NCBI GenBank assembly: GCA_021324825.1
Contig: JAJPII010000028.1
Location: forward strand, 1-38,259
Length of the DNA: 38,259 bases
Source: Spartobacteria bacterium
Lineage (GTDB): Bacteria; Verrucomicrobiota; Verrucomicrobiia; Chthoniobacterales; Chthoniobacteraceae
Direction: 5' to 3'
Each line of letters starts with the position of its first letter. The first letter of the stretch is position 1. Below, piece after piece: positions 1 to 8,241 of the stretch. The notes under the pieces were generated by a model. That model had not been told where the DNA came from. It made no database searches and saw only the letters and a list, made by a program, of their open reading frames with translations. The position numbers and the translations under genes were made by a program.

Positions 1-2
1 AG

Positions 3-114
3 TCCCGGAACGGCCGGGCGCTTTGGCGTTGCCTCCCGCCCCAGGCGGCTGGCACAGCCGCCTCTACAACCCAAGCCAGCCCCAAGCGCGGGCAAAGTGC
101 AGGACGCGCTCTAG
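3..114. repeat. Dispersed palindromic element, copy 1 (may be cut by window start)
   Basis: This copy holds the shared core palindrome, AGGCGGCTG-GCA-CAGCCGCCT flanked by CTACAAC, at about 43-70. Upstream it shares the segment CGCTTTGGCRTYGCCTCCC with copy 2. The right end (about 90-114) reads, on the minus strand, CTAGAGCGCGTCCTGCACTT and matches the terminal repeat of the copies at 6901, 16872 and 29670. Its terminal CTAG (111-114) contains the TAG stop codon of the minus-strand gene that ends at 111. The left terminal repeat is not visible and may lie off the window. No transposase is encoded. Confidence 0.75.
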
Positions 115-596
115 AACCCGCCGGCGCGGGCGCGGGCGGTCATCACGCGTTCCTGCAGGTCGGTCTTTTCGGCGGACACGATCGCGTTGTTGCCGTTGAG
201 TTCTAGGCTCAGGTTCTTGCCCGCCATCGAAACCAGCTTCACTTCCGTGCCGGCGGCGACGCGGTTGTGCTTGCCCACGCCCGTGAAATCGATCGCTTCC
301 TTCAAGGCAACCGTTTTGGGCCATTCGGCGGGGGAAGCGGCCAGCGCTTTCAGGTCAAAGGGCGCCGGCGTCGCCGGCCCGGCGGACGGAGCCGGGGAAA
401 CCGCGGCGGGCGGAGCGGCGGGGGCGCTCGCCTTGGCGGTCGTGGACGCCTTCATGGCGTTGAAGGCGTTCTGGGGTATCTGCAAAAGGGACGAAGGCGT
501 CGCCCCGAAAACGAGGAGCACAAAAAGAGCGAGAACCGCCACCGCCAGGAGCGAAGGGACCCACGTGGCGCCGCCGGCTGTTCCATGCCTGTTCAT
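111..596 (-). CDS. Small membrane-anchored protein of unknown function
   Basis: A 161-residue protein that I do not recognise. It has one clear N-terminal membrane segment at about residues 13-35 (PSLLAVAVLALFVLLVFGA). An Ala/Pro-rich linker follows (about 50-80), then a short globular C-terminal part of about 75 residues. That part has beta-like runs (TEVKLVSM, LSLELNGNNAIV) and could be a small SH3-like or beta-barrel module outside the membrane. A longer reading in the same frame begins inside rnc and starts with an Arg-rich shadow; I chose ATG at 596, just before the membrane segment and 29 nt after the rnc stop. It is probably the last gene of the cysS-rnc operon. Its TAG stop lies in the CTAG edge of a dispersed palindromic element. 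Confidence 0.65.
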   Translation of the reverse strand: MNRHGTAGGATWVPSLLAVAVLALFVLLVFGATPSSLLQIPQNAFNAMKASTTAKASAPAAPPAAVSPAPSAGPATPAPFDLKALAASPAEWPKTVALKEAIDFTGVGKHNRVAAGTEVKLVSMAGKNLSLELNGNNAIVSAEKTDLQERVMTARARAGGF

Positions 597-625
597 ATTA
601 GAGCCATATCCTGCACAATGTTCTC

Positions 626-1312
626 CTATTCGGGCAACCAAAGAGTCTGCCTCAGCGCCGCGGCGGCGGCGGCGATCTCGGCTTCCTTTTTGCTGCGGCC
701 TTCGCCTTCGCCGAGTTTTTTCCCTTCCCATGTGACTTGCGCGACGAAGTGTTTCCGGTGCTCGGGGCCGGATTGCAAGGTGATGGTGTAGTGCGGACTG
801 CGCGGCGAGATGGCCTGGAGGATTTCCTGGAGCTTGCCTTTCGGGTTCACGTCCATCGGCTCGGTCTTCAACGCTTCGACGCAGGCTTTCGCTTCTTCGA
901 GGACGAAGGCGCGCACGGTCTCCAGGTTCCCGTCGAGATACATCGCGCCGATGAGCGCCTCGAAGGCGTCCGCCAAGGTCGAGGGGCGCGTCCGCCCGCC
1001 GCTCGATTCCTCGCCCTTGCCCATCATGATGTGGTTGCCGATGCCGATGGCGACCGCATGGACGGTAAGGCCTTCGCGCGAGACGAGCCGGGAACGGAGC
1101 TTGGTGAGCTGCCCTTCGCTGAAGGAGGGGAACAGGTCGAAGAGGTATTTCGTGAAGATGAGCTGCAGGACGGCGTCGCCGAGGAATTCGAGGCGCTGGT
1201 TGTCGAAATGGTGGCGCTGGGTTTCGTGCCCCAGGCTCGGGTGGGTCAGCGCTTCGGCCAGCAGGAGCGAGTTCCGAAATTTATACCGGATGCGTTGTTC
1301 GAGCGGGGTCAT
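626..1312 (-). CDS. rnc: Ribonuclease III
   Basis: A 228-residue RNase III of normal family length. It cleaves double-stranded RNA in the cytoplasm, processing rRNA precursors and some mRNAs. The nuclease domain (about 1-150) carries the signature RLEFLGDAVL at residues 40-49, with catalytic Glu42 and Asp46. The second acidic pair, Asp115 and Glu118, sits in DAFEALIGAMY. A double-stranded-RNA-binding domain follows (about 155-225), ending in the typical GEGEGRSKKEAEIAAAAAAL helix region. The start codon overlaps the end of cysS by 4 nt (ATGA type), so the two genes are probably translationally coupled. All catalytic residues are present. Confidence 0.96.
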   Translation of the reverse strand: MTPLEQRIRYKFRNSLLLAEALTHPSLGHETQRHHFDNQRLEFLGDAVLQLIFTKYLFDLFPSFSEGQLTKLRSRLVSREGLTVHAVAIGIGNHIMMGKGEESSGGRTRPSTLADAFEALIGAMYLDGNLETVRAFVLEEAKACVEALKTEPMDVNPKGKLQEILQAISPRSPHYTITLQSGPEHRKHFVAQVTWEGKKLGEGEGRSKKEAEIAAAAAALRQTLWLPE

Positions 1313-2697
1313 GGCTTGCGGTTCAACTTTTGTCCCTCCTTCGTATCCTTGACGAGCCAGCCGCGCGCCTCCAGGTCGGCGCGGAGCCTGTCGCCTGCGG
1401 CCCAGTCTTTTCCCGCGCGCGCAAGGCGGCGCTGCTCCAGCAGCCCCGCGATCTCAACGGGGATTTGCTCCTCCTCCGACTCGATGGCGAGCACGGTGTT
1501 GATGCGCTCCCACCACGCGAGCAGGGCGCGTCCATCCGGCGGGGAGAGCCTCCCCTGGTCGAGCGCGCGATTGGTTTCACGGATGATGTCGAAAAGATGC
1601 CCCAAAGCCTCGGAGACGTTGAGGTTGTTGTCCATCGCATCGTCGTAATTTTGTTGGGACGGCAGCGACCATGTCGAAGGCGCCCCGGGGGCGAGCGGGC
1701 GCAGCCGCGCGAGCCATTCGTCGATGCGGGCCAGCGCGGCGCGCGCGGCGGACAGGCTTTCGGAAGTGAAGTTCAGCGGGAGCCGGTAGTTGCTGAGAAG
1801 CGCGTAGCGCACCTCGCGCCCGGAGAAGCCCTTGCCGAGCAGGTCGCGCAAGGTGAAGAAATTTCCCAGCGACTTGGACATCTTCTGCCCGTCGACGACG
1901 AGGTAGCCGCAATGCACCCAGTACCGGACGAACCGCTCCCCGGTGCAGGTCTCCGATTGCGCGATCTCCGCCTCGTGGTGCGGGAAGATGTTGTCCTCCG
2001 CGCCGCAATGGATATCGAGCCTCGGGCCGAGGATTTCCGTGGCCATGGCGCTGCACTCGATGTGCCAGCCGGGCCTCCCGCGCCCGAAAGGGCTCTCCCA
2101 CGCAACATCGCCGTCCTCCGCGTCCCACGCCTTCCACAAGGCGAAGTCGCCGACGCTCTCCTTTTCATATTCGTCGTTGCGGATTCTTCCGCTGGGCCGG
2201 AGTTCCTCGAGGTTCAAGTGCGCCAGGCACCCATATTTCGGGAAGGCGCTTATACGGAAATAGACGGAGCCGTCCTCCGCCTTGTACGCGGCGTTGCGTT
2301 CCAGCAGCAGCGCGATCATGGCGATCATTTTCGCGATGAAACGCGGCTCCGTCGCGGCGGGGTAGTGCGCGGCGGGCTTGACGCGGAGCGCCGCCAGGTC
2401 GCGGAAGAACGCCTCCTTGAACGGGCGCGTGAACTCCGCCAGCGGCACGCCGGCGGCGCGGCTGGCGCGGATCGTCTTGTCGTCCACGTCGGTGAGGTTC
2501 ATGACGCGCTCGACCTTCCAGCCGCGATATTCCAGGTGCCGTTGCAGGACGTCCTCGAAGACGTACGCGCGGAAGTTCCCGATGTGCGCGTGGTTATAAA
2601 CCGTGGGGCCGCACGTGTACATCTTCACGGCGGAGGCGTCCAGCGGCTCGAAGACTTCGAGCGAGCGCGTATACGTATTATAGAGACGGAACGGCAT
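1309..2697 (-). CDS. cysS: Cysteinyl-tRNA synthetase
   Basis: A 462-residue class I aminoacyl-tRNA synthetase that charges tRNA-Cys. The HIGH-type motif appears as HIGN at residues 38-41, and the KMSKS loop as KMSKSLGNF near residue 270. The zinc site is intact: Cys29 in TCGPTVY, the Cys of GWHIECSAMA, and the His residues of FPHHEAEIAQSE. The length is normal for the bacterial enzyme. The first 20 nt overlap the end of ispF and the last 4 nt overlap rnc, giving an ispF-cysS-rnc block on the minus strand. Nothing looks abnormal. Confidence 0.97.
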   Translation of the reverse strand: MPFRLYNTYTRSLEVFEPLDASAVKMYTCGPTVYNHAHIGNFRAYVFEDVLQRHLEYRGWKVERVMNLTDVDDKTIRASRAAGVPLAEFTRPFKEAFFRDLAALRVKPAAHYPAATEPRFIAKMIAMIALLLERNAAYKAEDGSVYFRISAFPKYGCLAHLNLEELRPSGRIRNDEYEKESVGDFALWKAWDAEDGDVAWESPFGRGRPGWHIECSAMATEILGPRLDIHCGAEDNIFPHHEAEIAQSETCTGERFVRYWVHCGYLVVDGQKMSKSLGNFFTLRDLLGKGFSGREVRYALLSNYRLPLNFTSESLSAARAALARIDEWLARLRPLAPGAPSTWSLPSQQNYDDAMDNNLNVSEALGHLFDIIRETNRALDQGRLSPPDGRALLAWWERINTVLAIESEEEQIPVEIAGLLEQRRLARAGKDWAAGDRLRADLEARGWLVKDTKEGQKLNRKP

Positions 2698-3166
2698 GGG
2701 TGGAAGAAACGCCCGCGACGGCCAGGGCGGCTATGCCCTCCCCGCGCCCGATGAAGCCGAGCCCTTCGTTCGTCGTCGCCTTGACTCCGATGCGTTCGAG
2801 CGGGATGCCGAGGGCGGATGCGAGGTTCGCCCGCATCCCGTCGATATACGGGGAGATTTTCGGCGCCTCGCAAATGAGCGTCGCGTCGATGTTCAAAAGG
2901 TCCGCCCCCTTTTCCCGCACGACGGCGGCGGCTTTGCTTACGATCTCCAGGCTGCTCATGCCGCGGAGGGCTTGGTCGGTGTTTGGAAAGTAGTGGCCTA
3001 TATCCCGCGCGCCCACGGCGCCGAGAACCGCGTCGGCTATCGCGTGGCAAAGAACATCGGCGTCCGAATGGCCTTCCAGCCCGCGCGTGTGCGCTATCTC
3101 GACCCCGCCGAGAATGAGTTTCCGGCCCTCGCCGAAACGGTGAACGTCGTAACCTATTCCAACCAT
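2678..3166 (-). CDS. ispF: 2-C-methyl-D-erythritol 2,4-cyclodiphosphate synthase
   Basis: A 162-residue IspF, the MEP-pathway enzyme that cyclises CDP-methylerythritol 2-phosphate and releases CMP. The start MVGIGYDVHRF gives metal ligands Asp7 and His9; the third ligand is His41 in DADVLCHAIADAVLGA. The active-site loop GHSDAD and the C-terminal KATTNEGLGFIGRGEGIAA motif are present. The family is about 155-165 residues long. No ispD is fused or adjacent. It begins 4 nt after the suhB-like stop and overlaps cysS by 20 nt, so it is inside the same operon. The MEP route therefore probably supplies isoprenoids in this organism. Confidence 0.96.
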   Translation of the reverse strand: MVGIGYDVHRFGEGRKLILGGVEIAHTRGLEGHSDADVLCHAIADAVLGAVGARDIGHYFPNTDQALRGMSSLEIVSKAAAVVREKGADLLNIDATLICEAPKISPYIDGMRANLASALGIPLERIGVKATTNEGLGFIGRGEGIAALAVAGVSSTHAVPSL

Positions 3167-3170
3167 GGAC

Positions 3171-3917
3171 TCACACCCTCAGATCGATCTTCCCGTTCGA
3201 GGCGATGACGGAATACTTCTCCTTCGCATCGGGATGCGGGGCCATCTCGACGAGGCCGCCCGCGCTTTCAACGAGGAGTTTGCCCGCCGCGACGTCCCAG
3301 AGGCTGACGGATTGCTCGATATACGCGTCGAGCCGCCCGCACGCGACGTATGCCATGTCGAGCGCCGCGCTCCCCATGAGCCTGCATTTGCGCACGCGAT
3401 ACACCATCCGCTCGAACAACGACATGCCCGACGCGATCGCCTCCTTCGTCTTCGTGAAGCCGACGGAGATGACGGCGTCCGAAAGCCGCGTCCGCCCGCT
3501 CATCGCAAACGGCTTTCCGTTCAGCGTCGGCGCCTCGCCCTTCTTCGCGCGCCACATTTCGTCGCGCATCGGGTCATAGACGACGCCCGCGATGATGTCG
3601 CCGCCGCGCCGCAGCGCGATGGAGATGCAGAAGTGCGGTATGCCGTAGAAGTAGTTCACCGTGCCGTCGATGGGATCGACGATCCAGTGGAACTCGCTCC
3701 CCTGGTTTCCCGCGAGACCTTCCTCCCCGTAGATGGCATGGTCCGGATACAGCCCCAGGAGATGTTCGGTGATGAGCGTCTGCGAACGGACATCGAGCTC
3801 CAGCTTGATGTCGTGCGCTTCAAAGGCGCTGACGGAAAGCGCCGCGCCAAAGTTTTCCCGTAGAAGCGCTCCGGCTTTCTGCGCCGCTTCGGCTGCCGCG
3901 TCGAGGTAATCAGTCAT
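3171..3917 (-). CDS. Inositol monophosphatase family protein (SuhB-like)
   Basis: A 248-residue Mg-dependent phosphatase of the inositol monophosphatase family. The metal-site motifs are complete: GEE at 64-66, WIVDPIDGTVNY with DPIDGT at 81-86, and WDVAAG at 207-212. The substrate cannot be read from sequence; inositol-1-phosphate, histidinol-phosphate, PAP or a SuhB-type role in rRNA transcription are all possible. The ATG at 3917 sits directly behind the T-run of an intrinsic terminator on the same strand. No Shine-Dalgarno sequence is visible except inside that hairpin. Expression may therefore depend on readthrough or on an unrecognised start signal. The stop is 4 nt before ispF. Confidence 0.88.
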   Translation of the reverse strand: MTDYLDAAAEAAQKAGALLRENFGAALSVSAFEAHDIKLELDVRSQTLITEHLLGLYPDHAIYGEEGLAGNQGSEFHWIVDPIDGTVNYFYGIPHFCISIALRRGGDIIAGVVYDPMRDEMWRAKKGEAPTLNGKPFAMSGRTRLSDAVISVGFTKTKEAIASGMSLFERMVYRVRKCRLMGSAALDMAYVACGRLDAYIEQSVSLWDVAAGKLLVESAGGLVEMAPHPDAKEKYSVIASNGKIDLRV

Positions 3918-3953
3918 AAAAAAAATGGGAGGAGAATGTAGAATTCTCCCCCC
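3918..3953 (-). terminator. Intrinsic terminator between the Lys/Ala-rich gene and the suhB-like gene
   Basis: On the minus strand the sequence forms a G+C-rich stem (GGGGGAGAAT paired with ATTCTCCTCCC, loop about 5 nt). An A and a run of eight T follow, the classical rho-independent form. It begins about 30 nt after the stop of the 33-residue gene. The T-run ends exactly at the ATG of the suhB-like gene, so termination or partial readthrough here would control the downstream operon. Confidence 0.85.
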
Positions 3954-3983
3954 ATACGTAGCGAACTAAAAAGACTGATCCAA

Positions 3984-4085
3984 TTATTTCTTGGACGACT
4001 TCTTAGCCGCGGGTTTCTTTGCTGCGGTTTTTGCGGCCGGTTTTTTAGCGGCGAGCTTTTTGGCAGGGGCTTTTTTCGTTGCCAT
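3984..4085 (-). CDS. 33-residue Lys/Ala-rich histone-H1-tail-like protein
   Basis: A very short gene of 33 codons plus TAA. The product starts MATKKAPAKKLAAKK and ends AAKKSSKK, and is made almost only of Lys, Ala, Pro, Thr and Ser with repeated AAKKPA units. This matches the composition of histone H1 tails and of bacterial Hc1/AlgP-like nucleoid proteins, so nonspecific DNA or RNA binding is a reasonable inference. It is well supported as a gene: a strong purine-rich Shine-Dalgarno (AAGGGGGG) lies about 8 nt before the ATG, a good promoter lies at 4160-4188, and an intrinsic terminator lies at 3918-3953. A different frame also stays open across this stretch but gives an unremarkable peptide and does not use the Shine-Dalgarno. 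Confidence 0.82.
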   Translation of the reverse strand: MATKKAPAKKLAAKKPAAKTAAKKPAAKKSSKK

Positions 4086-4159
4086 TGATAATCCCCCCTT
4101 TCAATCCGCAAGTTGCGGTGGCTGGAAAGTTTGAATAAGGATTCGACATCGACCATTTT

Positions 4160-4184
4160 TTTGTAGTGACAAATCTTTTTTGAG

Positions 4185-4188
<4 letters not shown>
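4160..4188 (-). promoter_or_regulatory. Sigma70-like promoter for the Lys/Ala-rich gene
   Basis: On the minus strand, TTGACT (4188-4183) and TACAAA (4165-4160) are separated by exactly 17 nt. The surroundings are AT-rich in an otherwise G+C-rich region. The -35 box overlaps the TGA stop of coaB (4185-4187). Transcription would start near 4153, leaving a leader of about 65 nt that contains a small CCGC/GCGG hairpin (4101-4113). Confidence 0.6.
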
Positions 4189-4819
<631 letters not shown>

Positions 4820-4823
<4 letters not shown>

Positions 4824-5365
4824 GGCTGCGGCGCCGCGAGGATTTCCTCCGCCTTCGCGACGATCTCCTCGACGTTCCAAAGCCGCCCGAGGCCCTCGTA
4901 TCCGCACGCGAGCATGCCTTCCTCCGGGCCGATGAAGTGGACGCCGCGCGCGCGGAGCTTCGCCACGTTTTCGACCGTGGCGGGGTGCAGCCACATCTTT
5001 CCATTCATGGCCGGGGCGATGAGGACGGGCGCCTGGACGGCCAGCGCGATCTCGCAAAGCGCGTTCCCCGCGAAGCCGTGCGCGAGTTCGGCGATGCTGT
5101 TCGCGGTCGCGGGCGCGATGAGGAGGAGCTTCGCCCGGTCGGCGAGCGCGATGTGCCCCGGCCTCCAGCTTTCCTTCTCCTCGAAGACGCTGGTGAGCAC
5201 GGGATTGCGCGAAAGGGTCTGGAGCGTGAGCGCGCCGATGAACCGCTGCGCCTCGCGCGTCATGACGACAAAAACCTCGTGCCCGCGCTTCACGAGTTTG
5301 CTGACGAGGTCGGCGGATTTATACGCCGCTATCGAACCCGTGACGCCGACGATGATCGCTTCCAT
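4820..5365 (-). CDS. coaC: Phosphopantothenoylcysteine decarboxylase (stand-alone CoaC)
   Basis: A 181-residue FMN-dependent decarboxylase that converts phosphopantothenoylcysteine to 4'-phosphopantetheine. The start [20 protein letters not shown] is the standard flavoprotein opening. The catalytic His is in [20 protein letters not shown], the substrate clamp is PAMNGKMW, and the reactive Cys is in [12 protein letters not shown]. The protein ends naturally at EEILAAPQP, just where the CoaB domain would begin in fused homologues. The gene shares one base with gmk (TAATG) and overlaps coaB by 4 nt. The longer open frame upstream lies inside gmk and is not coding. Confidence 0.92.
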
Positions 5366-5976
5366 TATTTCAAGGCGAGCCGTTTGCTCAAGTAACGCTC
5401 GGCGCGCATGATTGCGCGGAATTTCCCCAGGTCCTCCTCCACCGAGCCGCTGATGATGGTGTAACGGTACTCCCGCCAGCGCTCCATCTCCTCGGAGGCG
5501 CGGACGAGCCGCCGCTCGATCTGTTCCGGCGTCTCGGTGCCGCGCTTGATGAGCCGCCGCCGCAATTCGTCGAGGTGGGGCGGCATGATGAATACGTCCG
5601 CGAGCACGTCCCGGATGAGGCCGGCGCCGCTGTTGCGGATCATGGCCGCGCCCTGCGTGTCGATGTCGATCAGCACGTCGACGCCCGCCGCGAGATTTTC
5701 CAGCACGGTCTCGCGCAAGGTGCCGTAGCGCGCGCCGTGGACCGCGGCGTGCTCCAGGAAATCCCCCGCCTGCTCGCGCCGCTCGAACTCCTCCTCCGAG
5801 AGGAAGTAATAATCCTCGCCGGGAATCTCGCCGGGGCGCGCCGGGCGCGTGGTGCAGGAGACCGAGTAGACGAAGTCGGGCGTCTGGCGGAGCGCGTCGC
5901 AAAGGGTCGTCTTCCCCGCGCCGGAAGGGGCGGAGACGACGAAGAGGATGCCGTGGCGGAAGAATTCGTTACTCAA
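5365..5976 (-). CDS. gmk: Guanylate kinase
   Basis: A 203-residue kinase that phosphorylates GMP to GDP. The P-loop is APSGAGKTT at residues 16-24. The GMP-binding region follows with SVSCTTRPARPGEIPGEDYYFLS, and the Asp-rich LIDIDTQGA motif is present. The length is usual for the family. The gene overlaps yicC by 8 nt and touches coaC with a TAATG junction. In many bacteria rpoZ sits between gmk and coaBC; no omega-subunit gene is visible here. Confidence 0.97.
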   Translation of the reverse strand: MSNEFFRHGILFVVSAPSGAGKTTLCDALRQTPDFVYSVSCTTRPARPGEIPGEDYYFLSEEEFERREQAGDFLEHAAVHGARYGTLRETVLENLAAGVDVLIDIDTQGAAMIRNSGAGLIRDVLADVFIMPPHLDELRRRLIKRGTETPEQIERRLVRASEEMERWREYRYTIISGSVEEDLGKFRAIMRAERYLSKRLALK

Positions 5977-6841
5977 TGTTCTGTATCTGTTCCCGGATTT
6001 TTTCCATCTCGGCCTTGCATGTCACGACGAGTTGCGAGAGGTCGGCGTCATTCGCCTTCGCCCCCAATGTATTCAATTCGCGCGCGATTTCCTGCGCTAT
6101 GAAATCCAGGGCGCGCCCCACCGGTTCGTTCTTGCGGAGATTCTGCGCGAACTGCGCCAGGTGGCTTTCGAGCCGGGTCAACTCCTCCGAGATGTCGGCC
6201 TTGTCGGCGAAGAAGATCAGTTCTTTCACGAGCCGCTCGTCATCGACCGGAATCTCGATGCCCGTCCGCTGGATGCGTTCATGAAGCGCCTGCCGGAACT
6301 TGCGCGCCACGGCGGGATGAAGCTGGCGTATTTTTCTCAGCGACTGGCGGACGAGCTTGAGCCGCGTGATGAGGTCCTTCGCGAGGTGCTTGCCCTCCTT
6401 TTCGCGCATGCGGACGAGATCCTTGAGCGCTTCGTGCAGGGCTTCCTCCAGCGGTTCCCACGCGGCGTCCACGGAGAAGGCGTCTTCCTGCACGCCGAGC
6501 ACGCCCGGCGCGCGGAGGATGGTGTCGATGGTTATCTCCCCGCCGGCGTTGAGTTCCTTTTGAAGATCGCGCATCGCGCGGAGGTAGCTTTTGGCGAGCG
6601 CGGCGTCCAGAAGCGGCTTGGCGGCGGAAGCGGAGCGCTGCCAGGCGACCACGACGCTCAAACGCCCGCGGGCGACGCGCGCGTTGACGGCGTCGCGCAC
6701 GCGCGGTTCAAGCTGGGCGAGTTCGCGCGGGAGATTGATGGTGACGTCGCTCTGCTTGCGATTGACCGAGTTCAGCTCGACGCTGAACTTCGCGCCGTTT
6801 AAAGCGCTCTGGCCCCGGCCGTAGCCGGTCATGCTTCTCAT
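5969..6841 (-). CDS. yicC: YicC-family endoribonuclease
   Basis: A 290-residue member of the YicC/YloC family, which is described as endoribonucleases. It opens with the family hallmark MRSMTGYGRG and includes the region FSVELNSVNRKQSDVTINLP. It ends with the conserved block ALDFIAQEIARELNTLGAKANDADLSQLVVTCKAEMEKIREQIQNIE. The length is typical. It is the first gene of the minus-strand operon and overlaps gmk by 8 nt, a very common pairing. The leader just upstream holds an inverted repeat (6846-6869). Confidence 0.93.
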   Translation of the reverse strand: MRSMTGYGRGQSALNGAKFSVELNSVNRKQSDVTINLPRELAQLEPRVRDAVNARVARGRLSVVVAWQRSASAAKPLLDAALAKSYLRAMRDLQKELNAGGEITIDTILRAPGVLGVQEDAFSVDAAWEPLEEALHEALKDLVRMREKEGKHLAKDLITRLKLVRQSLRKIRQLHPAVARKFRQALHERIQRTGIEIPVDDERLVKELIFFADKADISEELTRLESHLAQFAQNLRKNEPVGRALDFIAQEIARELNTLGAKANDADLSQLVVTCKAEMEKIREQIQNIE

Positions 6842-6845
6842 TAAA

Positions 6846-6869
6846 GAAGGAGCTTAGGGAACCGCTCCT
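6846..6869. other. Inverted repeat in the yicC leader
   Basis: AAGGAGC and GCTCCTT form a perfect 7-bp stem with a 10-nt loop, ending 5 nt before the yicC ATG on the minus strand. One arm contains an AAGGAG sequence that could act as a Shine-Dalgarno and would be hidden in the stem. There is no T-run on either side that would make it a standard terminator. Confidence 0.45.
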
Positions 6870-6900
6870 TAAATGGGAAGGGCATTTGCTGGTTCCTTGG

Positions 6901-7009
6901 AACGCGCGTCATGCGCTTTTGCCCGCTCTTGGCCTAATAAAACGGGAACCGCATGCCGCTTTGGCATCGCCTCCCCGCCCCAGGCGGCTGGCACAGCCGC
7001 CTCTACAAC
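6901..7009. repeat. Dispersed palindromic element, copy 2 (degenerate or truncated)
   Basis: The left part (6903-6931) matches the terminal repeat of other copies: GCGCGTCATGC followed by GCTTTTGCCC. The middle shares CGCTTTGGCATCGCCTCCC with copy 1. The right part is the core palindrome AGGCGGCTG-GCA-CAGCCGCCT with CTACAAC (6981-7009). The right terminal repeat is missing. The TAG stop of the neighbouring glycosyltransferase gene (7003-7005) is read from the core arm GTTGTAGAGG. The left edge no longer shows a clear CTAG. Confidence 0.75.
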
Positions 7010-8169
7010 GAGGCAACAGATTTCCTGGCGCGCAAAACCTGTTCGTAGATCGCCAGCGTTTCCCGCATCTTCACGTCCATGGAAACCCCGGCGCTCATCC
7101 GTTCGAACGCCGTCCTGCCAAGCCGTTCCCGCAACTCCGGGTCGAGCGTGAGCCGGATCATCGCCTCGGCGAGCGCATCGACGTCGCCCGGCGCAACGAG
7201 CAGGCCGGTTCGCTGGTGTTCCACCACCTCGGGCAATCCGCCGACTTCGCTCGCGATCACCGCCTTGCCCATGCACATCGCCTCGGGCGCCGTGCGCGAC
7301 TGCGCTTCGGCAAGGGACGGGATGACGGAAATATCCAGCGCGGCGGTCGCCGACGCGATCTCCGGCTCCAGCCCGTGCATCAGGAACGGCGTCTCCGGGC
7401 CGGCGAGGATGGCGTTCTCCGGCAGCCACGCGTCGTAGCCGAATCGTTTCCGCGCGAGATTGCGGTACCGTTCGCGAAAGGGCGATCTGCCCTTCTTGTG
7501 GTCGCCGATCATTATGAAACGCGCCTCGGGTATTTTCTTGCGCGCCAGCGCGGCGGCCTGGATGAACTGCTTCTGCCCTTTCTCCGGTCGGAACATGCCG
7601 ATGCATCCTATCGCGACCTCTCCGGGGCGGATTCCCCACCGCTTGCGAAAGCGGCTGCCGTCCCGCAGCGGATGGAAGCGCGAGGTTTCCACGCCTTCGC
7701 CGATGACGGAAAGCCGCGCGGGAGGGATGCGGTTATCCCGGATGAACGCCGTCCGGATGCATTCCGCCGTGGCTATGAGGTGGTCGCAACCGTAGCGATA
7801 GGAGAACGTGGAGAAGAACGCCTTCCGCACGGGATTGGTGTTATGCCTGCTGCGCACGACGGGGACGCCCGAGAACTTGAGCGGGAGCGCTATCCAGGCG
7901 TCGATGGGGCTGTGGGTATGGACAAGGTCGCACCGCAGTTTTCCTATGAGACGCAGGAGGCGCGCCGTGGCCGCATAATCCCACGTGCTGCGCATCTGCA
8001 ACGGGATGACGGGAATGCCCTCCCTCGCGGCGCGTTCGAAAAGCTCGCTTTCCGGGTTGCAGGCGATCCACGCCTCATGTCCGTTGCGGACAAGCCAGCG
8101 CGCCTCGTCCGCCGTGCGGTAGTCCTGCCCCCCGGAGCTTAGCTCCGAGATGGTATGAAGGATGCGCAT
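7003..8169 (-). CDS. GT4-family glycosyltransferase
   Basis: A 388-residue GT-B fold glycosyltransferase. The N-terminal half opens with MRILHTISELSSGGQDYRT, a typical acceptor-side Rossmann start. The C-terminal donor-binding half has the EX7E motif as EAQSRTAPE followed by AMCMGKAVIASEVGGLPEVV, as expected for retaining GT4 enzymes. The GIGMFRPEKGQ-like stretch (GCIGMFRPEKGQ) links the two domains. It probably adds a sugar during cell-surface polysaccharide or LPS synthesis; the sugar cannot be told from sequence. The gene is divergent from a polysaccharide deacetylase. Its last codons and stop run into a dispersed palindromic element, so the extreme C-terminus (VASL) may have been altered. 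No clear Shine-Dalgarno precedes the ATG. Confidence 0.88.
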   Translation of the reverse strand: MRILHTISELSSGGQDYRTADEARWLVRNGHEAWIACNPESELFERAAREGIPVIPLQMRSTWDYAATARLLRLIGKLRCDLVHTHSPIDAWIALPLKFSGVPVVRSRHNTNPVRKAFFSTFSYRYGCDHLIATAECIRTAFIRDNRIPPARLSVIGEGVETSRFHPLRDGSRFRKRWGIRPGEVAIGCIGMFRPEKGQKQFIQAAALARKKIPEARFIMIGDHKKGRSPFRERYRNLARKRFGYDAWLPENAILAGPETPFLMHGLEPEIASATAALDISVIPSLAEAQSRTAPEAMCMGKAVIASEVGGLPEVVEHQRTGLLVAPGDVDALAEAMIRLTLDPELRERLGRTAFERMSAGVSMDVKMRETLAIYEQVLRARKSVASL

Positions 8170-8241
8170 GAAATTTGGGGGGGACTACATCAAGACTTGC
8201 GCCAATCCGGTTCGCGCGACTTTATTAAGCGGCGCCCGTCG

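Noticed and set aside
1330..2754. Long open frames antisense to cysS and many other genes
   Set aside because: They are shadows caused by high G+C content at third codon positions; they show no family motifs and conflict with confidently identified genes.
3914..4156. 80-codon minus-strand frame across the Lys/Ala-rich gene
   Set aside because: It reads the same DNA in another frame, uses no clear Shine-Dalgarno, runs through the terminator hairpin, and gives a peptide without a recognisable pattern.
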